Part shown: positions 25,884 to 34,431 of the stretch, in pieces
Layout: every line of letters begins with the position of its first letter
Numbering within the stretch: the first letter of the stretch is position 1
Position numbers and translations under genes: made by a program
The notes under the pieces: model-generated
The model's database searches: none
Told to the model about the DNA's origin: nothing
What the model saw: the letters and a program-made list of their open reading frames with translations, nothing else
Source of the DNA: Synechococcus sp. RCC307
GTDB taxonomy: Bacteria > Cyanobacteriota > Cyanobacteriia > PCC-6307 > Cyanobiaceae
Assembly: GCA_000063525.1 (NCBI GenBank)
Contig: CT978603.1
Span: 491,105 to 555,104 of the forward strand
Length of the DNA stretch: 64,000 nt
Direction of reading: 5' to 3'

Positions 25884-27482
25884 TTGCTTCGTCGCTCCTT
25901 TCTGCAACTCGGTGTGCTCGGCGCAGTGATCGGCGGCGCCAGCCTGGAGCTGTTTCAGCAAGCCAAAGCATCAGCTCGCCGTTCCTGGGAGCGGTTCATT
26001 GCTCAGCCGGCGTTTCAGCGGCCCCGCAATGCCGCCACGGTGGTGCTTGAGGTCGCCACGGCACCGATCACGGTGTTGGGGCAGACCGTTGTTCGGGGCT
26101 GCATCCGTCAGCTCAATGGCCAGCGGGGCTACACCACGTCCCAAGCCGATGGCATCAATCTCGAGCTGATCAATCAGCTGCCGGTGCCAACCACCGTGCA
26201 CTGGCATGGCCTGATTCTTCCCAATGCCATGGATGGGGTGCCATTTGTCACCCAACCGCCGATCCCGCCGGGCCAACGCCAACGCATCCACTACTCACTG
26301 GTGCAAAACGGCACCTTTTGGATGCATTCCCACTACGGCCTGCAGACCCAGAGCTTCGTGGCTGAGCCCTTTGTGATCCTTGATGCGGAGCAAGAGCAAT
26401 GGGCTGATCGCACCATCACCGTGATGCTGCGAGATTTCAGCTTCACCCCGGCTAGCCAGATCCTCAGCAACGTGGTGGCTGGCGAGCGCGGCGGTGGCAC
26501 AGCCATGGCTAAACGCTTGGCGGATTTCCCCTGGCACGAGCCGCGCCCGCTGCTCACCCAGCAATGGGATCCGACAAGCCAACGCTTTGGCTGGAAGCAA
26601 GCGGACGGGGTGCTGATGATGGCTCCCGATGTGGTCTACGACGCGCTGCTGGCCAATGAGCGCAGCCTCGATGATCCCGAAATCATTGATGTCGAGCCGG
26701 GCGAGACGGTGGCGATTCGCTGGATTGCAGCCAGCGCCTTTATGAGCTTTTTCCTTGATCTCGGTGAGCTCGAGGGCGAGTTGCTGCGCACCGATGCCAA
26801 TCCCGTGGAGCCGATTCGCGGCTCGGTGTTTCAACTGGCGTTGGCGCAGCGCCTCACGCTGCGGCTGACCATGCCCGATACGCCGGGGGTGTTTCCTCTG
26901 TTGGCTTTGGGTGAGCGCAGCAACTTGCGCTGCGGGGTGGTGCTGCGCAGCAGCCGCAAACTCAAGGCTCCGGCCTTGGCGCCGCAAAGCCAGCAGTGGG
27001 CAGGGTCGTTGGATTTCAGCCAAGACCGGCAACTGCGGGCCAAGACCCCGTTGGCTGTGCGAGCGGCCGACAACACCATCCCTGTTGCGTTGACTGGCCC
27101 TGCCCCCAAATACACCTGGGGCCTCAACCATCGCTTTTACCCCTACCGCGATCCCTATTGGGTGGACGAGGGCCAGCGGGTGGAGATGGTGTTCACCAAC
27201 CCCACGCCCATGGGGCATCCCATGCATCTGCATGGCCATGAATTCCAGATTTTGGAAATCGATGGTGAGCCTGTGGCCGGACCCATGCGGGACACGGTCT
27301 ATGTGCCCAAAGGCGGCCGCTGCCGCATTGCCTTCGATGCCAACAACCCTGGGATCTGGGCCTTCCACTGCCACATCAGCTACCACCACGTGCGCGGCAT
27401 GTTCAATGTGGTGGCCTACCGCTCGGCTGACCTGAGCTGGTGGGATCCAGCCGGCTTTGGCCACGAGTATTTGCCTTTTTGA
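25884..27482 (+). CDS. Periplasmic multicopper oxidase, twin-arginine exported
   Basis: 532 residues from TTG 25884. The N-terminus LRRSFLQLGVLGAVIG is a Tat signal (RRSFLQ). Three cupredoxin domains with all copper motifs: HWHG, HSHYG, HPMHLHGHEF and HCHISYHHVRGM, the last supplying type 1 Cys/His and an axial Met. It oxidises a reduced substrate (phenolic, Cu(I), Fe(II) or Mn(II)) with O2. The substrate cannot be told. No copper-resistance partner is adjacent. Confidence 0.92.
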   Translation: MLRRSFLQLGVLGAVIGGASLELFQQAKASARRSWERFIAQPAFQRPRNAATVVLEVATAPITVLGQTVVRGCIRQLNGQRGYTTSQADGINLELINQLPVPTTVHWHGLILPNAMDGVPFVTQPPIPPGQRQRIHYSLVQNGTFWMHSHYGLQTQSFVAEPFVILDAEQEQWADRTITVMLRDFSFTPASQILSNVVAGERGGGTAMAKRLADFPWHEPRPLLTQQWDPTSQRFGWKQADGVLMMAPDVVYDALLANERSLDDPEIIDVEPGETVAIRWIAASAFMSFFLDLGELEGELLRTDANPVEPIRGSVFQLALAQRLTLRLTMPDTPGVFPLLALGERSNLRCGVVLRSSRKLKAPALAPQSQQWAGSLDFSQDRQLRAKTPLAVRAADNTIPVALTGPAPKYTWGLNHRFYPYRDPYWVDEGQRVEMVFTNPTPMGHPMHLHGHEFQILEIDGEPVAGPMRDTVYVPKGGRCRIAFDANNPGIWAFHCHISYHHVRGMFNVVAYRSADLSWWDPAGFGHEYLPF

Positions 27483-27577
27483 GGAGTTTTTCGTTCGGCT
27501 TCCACTCCAGAGCGTTCGGCAGATTTGGCGGCTCTGGTGCCATAGATTAAGGAAATCTGAAGAAGTAGGTCGAGGCC

Positions 27578-27991
27578 GTGGAGGCTCCGCTGCTATTTCC
27601 GCTACCCGAGATCGAGCCCCGCATTCAGCAGTTGCTGGAGCGGACCTTGGCCATGAATGGCCTGCTTGTGGTCACTGAAGCGCGCTACGGGGTGTCTGTG
27701 GAGTCTGGTGCTCCGCCGCCGCACGAGCCGGATCCGGTCGAGTCGATTCGCTTTGTGCCCTTCGCCAAGATCGAAGCCTTCAACAGCGTGTTGCGCCGGC
27801 GCCCCGATGGCGGCGATCTGGCCGAGCAGATCTGCAGCTTGCTCTTAGACCACTACGGCAGCAGCGCCAAACCCGTGCTGCTGTTGCGCCGCAACGGCGA
27901 CCACTGGCTGGGGATGCTGGATTACTGCCCGGAGTCGCGGGAGCGCCAGCACCGCATTACCCACTTGCACCGCTGCTTGGCCGCCTCCTGA
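27578..27991 (+). CDS. Conserved-looking hypothetical protein
   Basis: 137 residues from GTG, soluble, mixed alpha/beta, with an N-terminal amphipathic helix (EIEPRIQQLLERTLAMNG) and a strand-rich C-terminus (PVLLLRRNGDHWLGMLDY). No domain recognised. About 95 bases after the multicopper oxidase and in the same direction. Confidence 0.55.
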   Translation: MEAPLLFPLPEIEPRIQQLLERTLAMNGLLVVTEARYGVSVESGAPPPHEPDPVESIRFVPFAKIEAFNSVLRRRPDGGDLAEQICSLLLDHYGSSAKPVLLLRRNGDHWLGMLDYCPESRERQHRITHLHRCLAAS

Positions 27992-28109
27992 TCGGCCGAA
28001 ACCGCTTGGGCCGGCGTTGCTCGGGGCTGGGTAGGCGCAGCTGCTCGTCAGCCCATTGGGATGTCAGGGCTGAGAGCAGGTCGTCGCGGTTGCCAAAGAG
28101 CCGAAGCAT
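27957..28109 (-). CDS. Possible small basic protein
   Basis: A 50-codon frame starting MLRLFGNRDDLLSALTSQW and ending in an Arg/Pro/Ser-rich tail. It fills most of the 220-base gap before glyQ and overlaps the previous gene by 35 bases tail-to-tail. The N-terminal half has an ordered helix-like pattern, but the basic tail may be a GC artefact. Confidence 0.3.
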   Translation of the reverse strand: MLRLFGNRDDLLSALTSQWADEQLRLPSPEQRRPKRFRPIRRRPSSGASG

Positions 28110-28212
28110 GCTGATTTATTGAGAACGTCTCGCAACTCAAGCAGGGTTGCGGGCTGAATTGCAAGTGATTCGCAACAGCAGTTGATCTTCGGCCTGCAGA
28201 ATTGCCCAGGCC

Positions 28213-29094
28213 ATGCCGATTGCTGTGCAGTTTCAGGACATCATTTCCACCCTCCAGCGCTTCTGGGCGGATCAGGGATGCCTGGTGCTGCAGCCCTACG
28301 ACACCGAAAAAGGGGCGGGCACCATGAGCCCCCACACCGTGTTGCGCGCCATCGGCCCCGAGCCCTGGGCTGTGGCCTACGCCGAGCCCTGCCGCCGGCC
28401 CACCGATGGCCGCTATGGCGATAACCCCAACCGGGCCCAGCACTATTTCCAGTTCCAGGTGCTGATCAAGCCATCACCCGATGGCATCCAGGAGACCTAC
28501 CTGCGCTCCCTGGAAGCCCTTGGCATCAAGGCGGCTGATCACGACATCCGCTTTGTTGAGGACAACTGGGAATCCCCCACCCTTGGAGCTTGGGGTGTGG
28601 GCTGGGAGGTGTGGCTCGATGGCATGGAGGTGACCCAGTTCACCTACTTCCAGCAGTGCGGCGGCATCGATTGCAAGCCGGTGTCGATTGAGATCACCTA
28701 TGGCCTCGAGCGTTTGGCCATGTATCTCCAGGATGTGGAAAGCCTGTGGGAGTTGCAGTGGGACAGCCAGCGCAGTTATGGCGACATCTGGTTGCCGTTT
28801 GAGAAGGGCCAGTGCACTTACAACTTCGAAGCTTCCAACCCGGAGCGCCTGTTCAAGCTTTTTGAGATCTACGAAGCGGAAGCCAAAGACCTCTGCGAGC
28901 AGGGCCTGGCGGCGCCGGCGCTGGATTGGGTGCTCAAGTGCAGCCACACCTTCAACCTGCTGGAGGCACGCGGAGTGATCTCGGTGACCGAGCGCACCGC
29001 CACCATTGGCCGAATCCGCAACTTGGCCCGTCAGGTGGCGGAGTCGTGGCTGGCCGAACGAGAAGCCCTTGGCTTCCCGCTGCTCAAGGGTTAA
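28213..29094 (+). CDS. glyQ: Glycyl-tRNA synthetase alpha subunit
   Basis: 293 residues. Class II synthetase catalytic chain with [20 protein letters not shown] (motif 1/2 region), [16 protein letters not shown] and [14 protein letters not shown] (motif 3). It pairs with GlyS, not in this window, to charge tRNA-Gly. Length and sequence match the family throughout. Confidence 0.97.
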   Translation: MPIAVQFQDIISTLQRFWADQGCLVLQPYDTEKGAGTMSPHTVLRAIGPEPWAVAYAEPCRRPTDGRYGDNPNRAQHYFQFQVLIKPSPDGIQETYLRSLEALGIKAADHDIRFVEDNWESPTLGAWGVGWEVWLDGMEVTQFTYFQQCGGIDCKPVSIEITYGLERLAMYLQDVESLWELQWDSQRSYGDIWLPFEKGQCTYNFEASNPERLFKLFEIYEAEAKDLCEQGLAAPALDWVLKCSHTFNLLEARGVISVTERTATIGRIRNLARQVAESWLAEREALGFPLLKG

Positions 29095-29141
29095 TTCCTG
29101 CGGGCCAAGGGGGAACGCTGAGCTGGCCATGAACGTCGCTG

Positions 29142-30995
29142 GTGGCCCGAGCTTGGAGGGCTGGCTTGCTTCTGGTGCCGCTGGCCTTGGGCTGGTGCTG
29201 GTGGCGCTGGCCCAGGCCAACACCGGCTGATCCGGTTCATCTGGCGCCTCAATCGGTTGTGTTGGAAGGGCGCATCCAGCGGCCACCCCGCCGTGTGGCT
29301 TCTGGTGCCTGCAGCGCGGTGTTGCAGCTCGAGGGGGCCCATCAAGGGCGCAGCCAGCTGTGGTTTCGCCAGTGCCCCAAGCAGCTTGATCCCGGTTGGC
29401 GTTTGCGCGTGGCTGGCACGCTGCGCCAGCCCAAGCCGCCGCTGCATCCCGTGCTGGGTGATCGAGCGGCACAGCTGGCCAGGCAAGGCATTTTCAGCAC
29501 GCTGGCCGTGCAGCGCTACGAGCTGCTGGAGCGCCAAACGCAGCCGTTATGGCAGTGGCGGCAGCAACTTGCCGGGCGCTTGCAGGCCTCTGCCGGCCCT
29601 CGCCATGGAGCGCTGTTGTCGGCGCTGGTGATGGGCCGGGCGATGGCGCCTTTGCCTGATGCGATCACCAACTCGTTTCGCGCCGCTGGCCTCAGCCATG
29701 CCTTGGCCGCCAGCGGGTTTCATCTCTCGGTGCTCTTGGGCGTTGTGCTGGCCCTAACGCGGCGAGCCCCGCGCCTGCTTCGAGTGATCAGCGGGGCTGC
29801 GGCATTGGGGCTGTTTGTGCTGTTGGCAGGGCCGATGCCATCGGTGCTCAGGGCGGTGTTGATGGGGGCCATAGCGCTATTGATTCGTGAATCCGGTGAA
29901 CGGGCACGGCCTTTGGGGCTGCTGCTGGTGAGCTTGCTGGCTCTGCTGTTGTGGCAGCCCGCTTGGCTGTTGGATCTCGGCTTTCAGTTCAGTGCCGTGG
30001 CCACCGCTGGCTTGGTGCTCACCGCCCCTCGGCTGCAGCAGCAGCTGCCGGCTGCCCTGGCGGTTCCGATCGCCGCATGCCTGTGGACATTGCCGCTGCA
30101 GCTCCTGCATTTCGGCGTGCTGCCGCTCTACGCCGTGCCGGCCAATCTGCTGGCGGCACCACTGCTCACCCTGCTCACCACCGGCGCCATGGCGGCGGCT
30201 CTGGCGGCGCAACTCGTGCCCCCGCTGCTGCCAGTGATCACTGCTTTGTTGCAGTGGCCTGCCGAACTGTTGCTGCTGCTGGTGCAGGGCGCGGCGGCTC
30301 TGCCTTTGGCCCAGCTGGCCTTGGGCCAACCGCCGCTGGTGCTGGTCCTGCTGTTGAGCTTGGGGTTAATGCCTTGGCTTTTGGGATGCAGTGGGCCCTG
30401 GCGACGCTGGGGCGCAGGGCTGGTGCTGATCAGTTGCCTCTGGCAAGGGCAGCGTTTGATAGCTGATGAGCTTCTTGAGTTGCCGGTTGGGAAGGGCAAC
30501 CTGGTGCTCTTGCGCCATGGCGGCCGCGGCGCCTTGGTGAGCCGCGATGCAGGGCCCCGCAGTTGCAGCCAAGCCCAACGTTTGCGCCAGGCCCTGGGCT
30601 TACCGCGGCTGGATTGGGTGGTCCTCTTGGATCCAGTTCCAGCTGATGATTTCGGCTGCTGGCAGAAGTTGAGCTCGCAGCTGCAGGTGCTGCCGTGTGG
30701 TGAGCTCAGCAGCCCTGGCTTGGTGTTTCGCAGTCAGGTCCAGGTCCCTGGTGAGGCGCTGCTGCAGCTGGGGCGCCGCTGCTATTGCCTCCGCCAACAG
30801 GGCGTGAGCGCCAACATGGGCGCCCTTGCGGCCTGCGGTCAGTGCCCCACCACGAAGGGAGGCCCACCAAAACCTGCGTCCAGTGCGGCCGCCCGTTTCA
30901 GTGGCGCAAAAAATGGAAGGCCGTGTGGGACGAGGTGCGTTACTGCTCTGAGCGCTGCCGCCGCGAGAGCAAGCGTCGCAGCCCCTAGGCCCTAA
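29142..30995 (+). CDS. comEC: ComEC/Rec2-type DNA-uptake channel, 3' end overlaps another gene
   Basis: 617 residues from GTG 29142. Two N-terminal helices, an OB-like DUF4131 region (about 40-125), then the competence core with [18 protein letters not shown] (about 185-202) and about eight to ten membrane helices to about 440. Only a short soluble remnant follows where other ComEC proteins carry a metallo-beta-lactamase-like domain. It conducts one DNA strand across the inner membrane. The last 50 residues are translated from DNA that also encodes a DUF2256 protein in another frame and look unnatural (Ala/Arg/Pro-rich). Confidence 0.85.
   Translation: MARAWRAGLLLVPLALGWCWWRWPRPTPADPVHLAPQSVVLEGRIQRPPRRVASGACSAVLQLEGAHQGRSQLWFRQCPKQLDPGWRLRVAGTLRQPKPPLHPVLGDRAAQLARQGIFSTLAVQRYELLERQTQPLWQWRQQLAGRLQASAGPRHGALLSALVMGRAMAPLPDAITNSFRAAGLSHALAASGFHLSVLLGVVLALTRRAPRLLRVISGAAALGLFVLLAGPMPSVLRAVLMGAIALLIRESGERARPLGLLLVSLLALLLWQPAWLLDLGFQFSAVATAGLVLTAPRLQQQLPAALAVPIAACLWTLPLQLLHFGVLPLYAVPANLLAAPLLTLLTTGAMAAALAAQLVPPLLPVITALLQWPAELLLLLVQGAAALPLAQLALGQPPLVLVLLLSLGLMPWLLGCSGPWRRWGAGLVLISCLWQGQRLIADELLELPVGKGNLVLLRHGGRGALVSRDAGPRSCSQAQRLRQALGLPRLDWVVLLDPVPADDFGCWQKLSSQLQVLPCGELSSPGLVFRSQVQVPGEALLQLGRRCYCLRQQGVSANMGALAACGQCPTTKGGPPKPASSAAARFSGAKNGRPCGTRCVTALSAAAARASVAAPRP
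30842..30988 (+). CDS. DUF2256 small zinc-ribbon-like protein, nested in comEC
   Basis: 48 residues from GTG 30842. The core [20 protein letters not shown] followed by [14 protein letters not shown] has two CxxC/CxxxC pairs, matching the DUF2256 family of tiny putative zinc proteins. The frame lies wholly inside the comEC ORF. The family match is far stronger than the comEC frame here, so this is the real product of the stretch. Confidence 0.85.
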   Translation: MPHHEGRPTKTCVQCGRPFQWRKKWKAVWDEVRYCSERCRRESKRRSP

Positions 30996-31023
30996 CCTGC
31001 GGTTTCAGGGTTTTGCCCTGGTT

Positions 31024-31108
31024 GGAGAGGTGGCTGAGTGGTCGAAAGCGAACGACTCGAAATCGTTTGAAGGGCAACCTTCCGTGGGTTCGAATCCCAC
31101 CCTCTCCG
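31024..31108 (+). tRNA. tRNA-Ser (anticodon CGA)
   Basis: Acceptor stem GGAGAGG/CCTCTCC, anticodon stem AACGA/TCGTT around loop CTCGAAA (anticodon CGA, reads UCG), a long variable arm typical of tRNA-Ser, and GGTTCGAATCC in the T arm. The 3' CCA is not encoded. Confidence 0.97.
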
Positions 31109-31274
31109 TTTATTTCCTGGAATTGTTGATCTCAGGTGGCTGTTTCACTGAAGAAGTCATTGATTTTATTAGTTCCTAATCTGGCCCTGGTCGGGTCCAT
31201 TGATTGACTGGCACAGAGTTCTCAAGTCAGGCTTTCTTTTGGATTAGGGGTTAGGTAAATTAGGTATCAGCTTC

Positions 31275-32585
31275 ATGTTGCATCGGCCAGCTCTGGCGCT
31301 CTGTTTGGCCGTACCTCTGCTGACGTCAATCGGCACCCAGGCAGCCCCGGCTCGGCCAGATGGACCCTGGGGTCGTTCAGTTAGTTCAAGCATTGATAAT
31401 GATGCCTCTGATCGCTATCAATGGCGGGCATGCAAGGCTGTAGCTGGTGCATTGGAGGCGGGGCAATCCGTTAGGTGTGAAACTCTTGTTGATGCGGATA
31501 ATCAATCTAATTCGACTGTTCAGAAGATCTTTGTAACTGGCGCCTCCTATGCGACGAGGATATTTCCTCTCCTGAATTCGGCATCGCTTTCTGATGGCAT
31601 CCAAAAGATGCTATGGATGGATTCGAAGAGCTTTATTGTTTCATTTGCCCATGATTATCTCAATGAATATGTTCTAAAACAGATTCCATTCTTGTCTCAG
31701 ACTGAATTTGGGGTTGGCTTTGAGTCTGATGCTGACATGACTTACTACCTAAATAGTTTGATCAGCCTTGCTCAGCTTGGATCTGATGATAACGGTTATC
31801 CCCTAGGCCTTCTTTTCGCTCAGGGGAGTGCTAAGGGTGCCTATTCGGGGTCGGCTGTTACTAATTTAGGGCTTGGTTTGCGTAGACGGCTAAGAGATAA
31901 TGCAATGCTCGGTGCAAATGCTTTCTGGGATTACCGCTTTACTAATTACAGTTCTTCTTATAGTCGATGGGGCGCTGGAGCAGAGTTGTGGTGGGATGAT
32001 TTCAAGTTGACTAATAATTGGTATATCGCTGGAACTGGCATCAAGCGCATCACAACCAGCGGACGTGCCTATACAGATACAACATCGTTGGCGGCAGGTA
32101 CATATGATGAAACCACGCTTTTGGGTGCTAATACATTTGACGAACGTGTTGTTCCTGGCTGGGATGTTGCCTTGAACTATCGTCTTCCAAGTTATCCACA
32201 GCTTTCTTTGGGAATTAGAGGTTTCCGCTGGGACTACATGCGCAAGAGTGATAACTCAGGTGTTGAAGGATCTGTGAATTGGCAAGCCACTCCTCACACT
32301 AATTTGTCAGCCTGGATTTCAAGCGAGATTCCGGCCTATCCGGCACAATCTAATGCCCAGCTATCCAGTGGTGATGATGTCTATGTGGGGGTGCGTTTCA
32401 ATGTCCAATTAAAGCCAGTGACTTACAAAACAGGCAGTAATCGCATTCGTGAAAACCTGCTGACTCAGATGAGGCAGCCCGTTCAGCGTCGTAATGATGT
32501 TCTTTTGGAGCGTTGGAAGCCTAAGCAGAAAAAGACTATTGGTGGTGTGAATGGATCATTCATCAATCAAGCTGCTGGTATCTAA
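31275..32585 (+). CDS. Inverse autotransporter (intimin/invasin-type) beta-barrel without passenger
   Basis: 436 residues. Signal peptide about 1-23. The barrel shows the type Ve pattern: NLGLGLRRRL, MLGANAFWDYRF, YSRWGAGAELWWDDFKLTNN, then DERVVPGWDVALNYRLPSYP and GIRGFRWDY, with the closing LLTQMRQPVQRRNDVLLE that normally leads into Ig-like passenger domains. Here only about 25 residues follow, so the surface-exposed passenger is missing. No LysM domain precedes the barrel. The gene is AT-rich and sits just after tRNA-Ser. The barrel call is strong; the role without a passenger is unknown. Confidence 0.82.
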   Translation: MLHRPALALCLAVPLLTSIGTQAAPARPDGPWGRSVSSSIDNDASDRYQWRACKAVAGALEAGQSVRCETLVDADNQSNSTVQKIFVTGASYATRIFPLLNSASLSDGIQKMLWMDSKSFIVSFAHDYLNEYVLKQIPFLSQTEFGVGFESDADMTYYLNSLISLAQLGSDDNGYPLGLLFAQGSAKGAYSGSAVTNLGLGLRRRLRDNAMLGANAFWDYRFTNYSSSYSRWGAGAELWWDDFKLTNNWYIAGTGIKRITTSGRAYTDTTSLAAGTYDETTLLGANTFDERVVPGWDVALNYRLPSYPQLSLGIRGFRWDYMRKSDNSGVEGSVNWQATPHTNLSAWISSEIPAYPAQSNAQLSSGDDVYVGVRFNVQLKPVTYKTGSNRIRENLLTQMRQPVQRRNDVLLERWKPKQKKTIGGVNGSFINQAAGI

Positions 32586-32623
32586 ACTTTTTTCTTTGAC
32601 CAGCCTCGTCGCGTCTTAAATTC

Positions 32624-33520
32624 ATGCCTTATTCTCCCAACCCCAGATCCCAAGCAGCCTTCTTTAGGAGATCTTTCAAGGCCCTTTTGGCTTGTGCTTC
32701 TGCCGCTGCGTTGTCTGTCACAGCTGCTAAGGCACAAGAAGACGAATTAAATGTTGTATGTCCTCCCACAGATACAAGGCCAAATTTAGGCGTAGTGGCC
32801 ACGTCTGAAGCGTATTGTGCTGGAACGCCTGAAAAGTATCAACTCATTATTTATGAGATGGGTCTATGCACTTCTAATCCAACTTCTTCTAACGTATTGG
32901 ATCAGTCTTCCTGTACGCCAACATTTAGATCTGAAGGTGGTACTACTGTGAACTTGGCTGGTGGTGCGGTCATTGATCTTGGGTCAAGCGAAGAATCTGA
33001 TCTGGGGAGGCCTGAGGACAACTCTTATTCATACGCCTACATTATTATTTCTAATAGATTTGTCTTGAGGGCTAAGTGGGGGAATACAGATGGAATTACT
33101 TATTATTCAAATCCTGGCGGATTGAATAATGTCAGTTTATCTCCTCCCGCTCTTGACTTTGTTGAGGATCTGTCAAGCTTTGATGAAGGGTTTGATCCGG
33201 TTTACCCGCCTATTATTGTTAGAGGCGGTACATTGGCTGCTTTGCTATTGAAATCTGATTTAACTCCAGCATCCAATGGATTAGAGGTTGGAAGACTGGT
33301 GGGAACTTTTAAGCCTCAAGCCAGCTTAGTGATTGATGAAGCAGTTAAAGGTCTGAAGGTCGAGCTCACTGTTTCGAATAGCGGTTTGACCGTTGGAGTC
33401 GGCGAAAATCCTGGCGACTTTAATGGTCCTCCAAGTGATCCTCGTGCTTTTAATTGCTATCAGCAGCCTTGTAGTTATGGGTCAGGTCCTTTTCAGCCAA
33501 CATTCACCTTGATTAAGTAA
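32624..33520 (+). CDS. Exported protein of unknown family, downstream of the inverse autotransporter
   Basis: 298 residues. A basic N-terminus and a Sec signal peptide ending AAKA at about 37. The mature part is acidic, rich in Ser, Asn and Pro, with about eight Cys arranged in pairs (VVCPP/AYCAG, GLCTSN/SSCTP, FNCYQQPC), suggesting disulfide-bonded extracellular or periplasmic domains. Predicted beta-rich. It lies 38 bases after the barrel gene in the same AT-rich islet, so the two may be co-transcribed and may work together. No family recognised. Confidence 0.7.
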   Translation: MPYSPNPRSQAAFFRRSFKALLACASAAALSVTAAKAQEDELNVVCPPTDTRPNLGVVATSEAYCAGTPEKYQLIIYEMGLCTSNPTSSNVLDQSSCTPTFRSEGGTTVNLAGGAVIDLGSSEESDLGRPEDNSYSYAYIIISNRFVLRAKWGNTDGITYYSNPGGLNNVSLSPPALDFVEDLSSFDEGFDPVYPPIIVRGGTLAALLLKSDLTPASNGLEVGRLVGTFKPQASLVIDEAVKGLKVELTVSNSGLTVGVGENPGDFNGPPSDPRAFNCYQQPCSYGSGPFQPTFTLIK

Positions 33521-33617
33521 ATCTCAGGAGGTAGGCTAATTTCAAGAATATTGGCATGTTTGCTCTCCTTGTTTATAGCAAGTTTTTTGTTTGCTCTTGT
33601 TTAATTTTTTTGGTTCT

Positions 33618-34067
33618 TTAGTGACAGCCTTGTACAGATATTCGGTAGCTGAAGCCGGAGGCTCCGGGGTCTTTGCTGGCGCCAATTTTGAAATTCACTT
33701 GGCTCACAGCCTTGCCGCTTGGGACTGTGAAAGGCCCAAACATGCTGCCGGTCCCCACCGGTGGCTTCATTGATTCATCGACCACGCGCAGGTTCGAACC
33801 ATCGCTGAATTTGAGGTAAGCCTCGATCGGATAGGTGGCCTGTTCGGTGGATTGCGCTGTGAAGAACAGCTTGTAACTGCGGTAGGGCTGGTTGACGCTG
33901 AAATCCGTGTTCCAGTTCGTGCGGCCTAACGCCATCCGCAAAGGAGAAACCTTCGGTCGATCCACCCGCTTGGTCACGGTGGTGTTGCCGTCACCGCCGA
34001 TCGGTTGGAGGAACTCGCAGTTACCGGAGGCCAATAGCAGCCCGCTCAGGCTGGCTAGTAGGAGCAT
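33618..34067 (-). CDS. Small exported protein, unknown function
   Basis: 149 residues. The N-terminus MLLLASLSGLLLASG is a short signal peptide; the Cys at about 17 is preceded by N, so a lipobox is not convincing. The mature part reads as a beta-sandwich (YRSYKLFFTAQSTEQATY, PIEAYLKFSDGSNLRVVD, GPFTVPSGKAVSQVNFKIG) and ends with Cys near the C-terminus. No family recognised. It is GC-richer than the islet to its left. Confidence 0.6.
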   Translation of the reverse strand: MLLLASLSGLLLASGNCEFLQPIGGDGNTTVTKRVDRPKVSPLRMALGRTNWNTDFSVNQPYRSYKLFFTAQSTEQATYPIEAYLKFSDGSNLRVVDESMKPPVGTGSMFGPFTVPSGKAVSQVNFKIGASKDPGASGFSYRISVQGCH

Positions 34068-34097
34068 CGATCAAGGCCTCACAGGGTTGCCTCTTCT

Positions 34098-34340
34098 TTA
34101 GCTGTGAAACAGCAGCACGAGGCCTTGGCGCACCTGGTGAAATTCCCGTTCTTCGCGGCTGAGATCAAGACCCACCGTCATGCCTTCTTCGAGGGCTTGC
34201 TCAAACGGCGGGCTGGTGGGCACCACCTTGCCGGTCCAAAGGGCTGCAATGCCGACCGGTGTGGCGTGCCAGGAGAAGCGGTCGGTGTTGCCAAACAACG
34301 ACTCCGGAAGCGATTCCTCCAGCAGCGAACGTAGTGCCAT
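34098..34340 (-). CDS. Small soluble protein, unknown function
   Basis: About 80 residues from ATG 34340 (MALRSLLEESLPESLFGN). It contains SWHATPVGIAALWTGKVVP, then an acidic helix and LSREEREFHQVRQGLVLL. No family recognised. It lies 30 bases from the exported protein gene in the same direction and divergent from the glycosyltransferase. Confidence 0.55.
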   Translation of the reverse strand: MALRSLLEESLPESLFGNTDRFSWHATPVGIAALWTGKVVPTSPPFEQALEEGMTVGLDLSREEREFHQVRQGLVLLFHS

Positions 34341-34431
34341 CGTCCCCACAACGTGGCATCAGCCTGCTGGCCTGCTTTGGAGGCGGCAAGCAAGCTTCAG
34401 AACTTGTATCTAACCCGGATAGGCTCCGGCC

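Noticed and set aside
26295-27464. Long open frame (389 codons) antisense to the multicopper oxidase
   Set aside because: Composition is an Ala/His/Arg/Gln shadow of a GC-rich gene with all copper motifs on the other strand; no family pattern.
31024-33520. tRNA-Ser followed by an AT-rich islet as a genomic island with attachment sites
   Set aside because: No integrase, and I saw no second copy of the tRNA 3' end within the next few kilobases.
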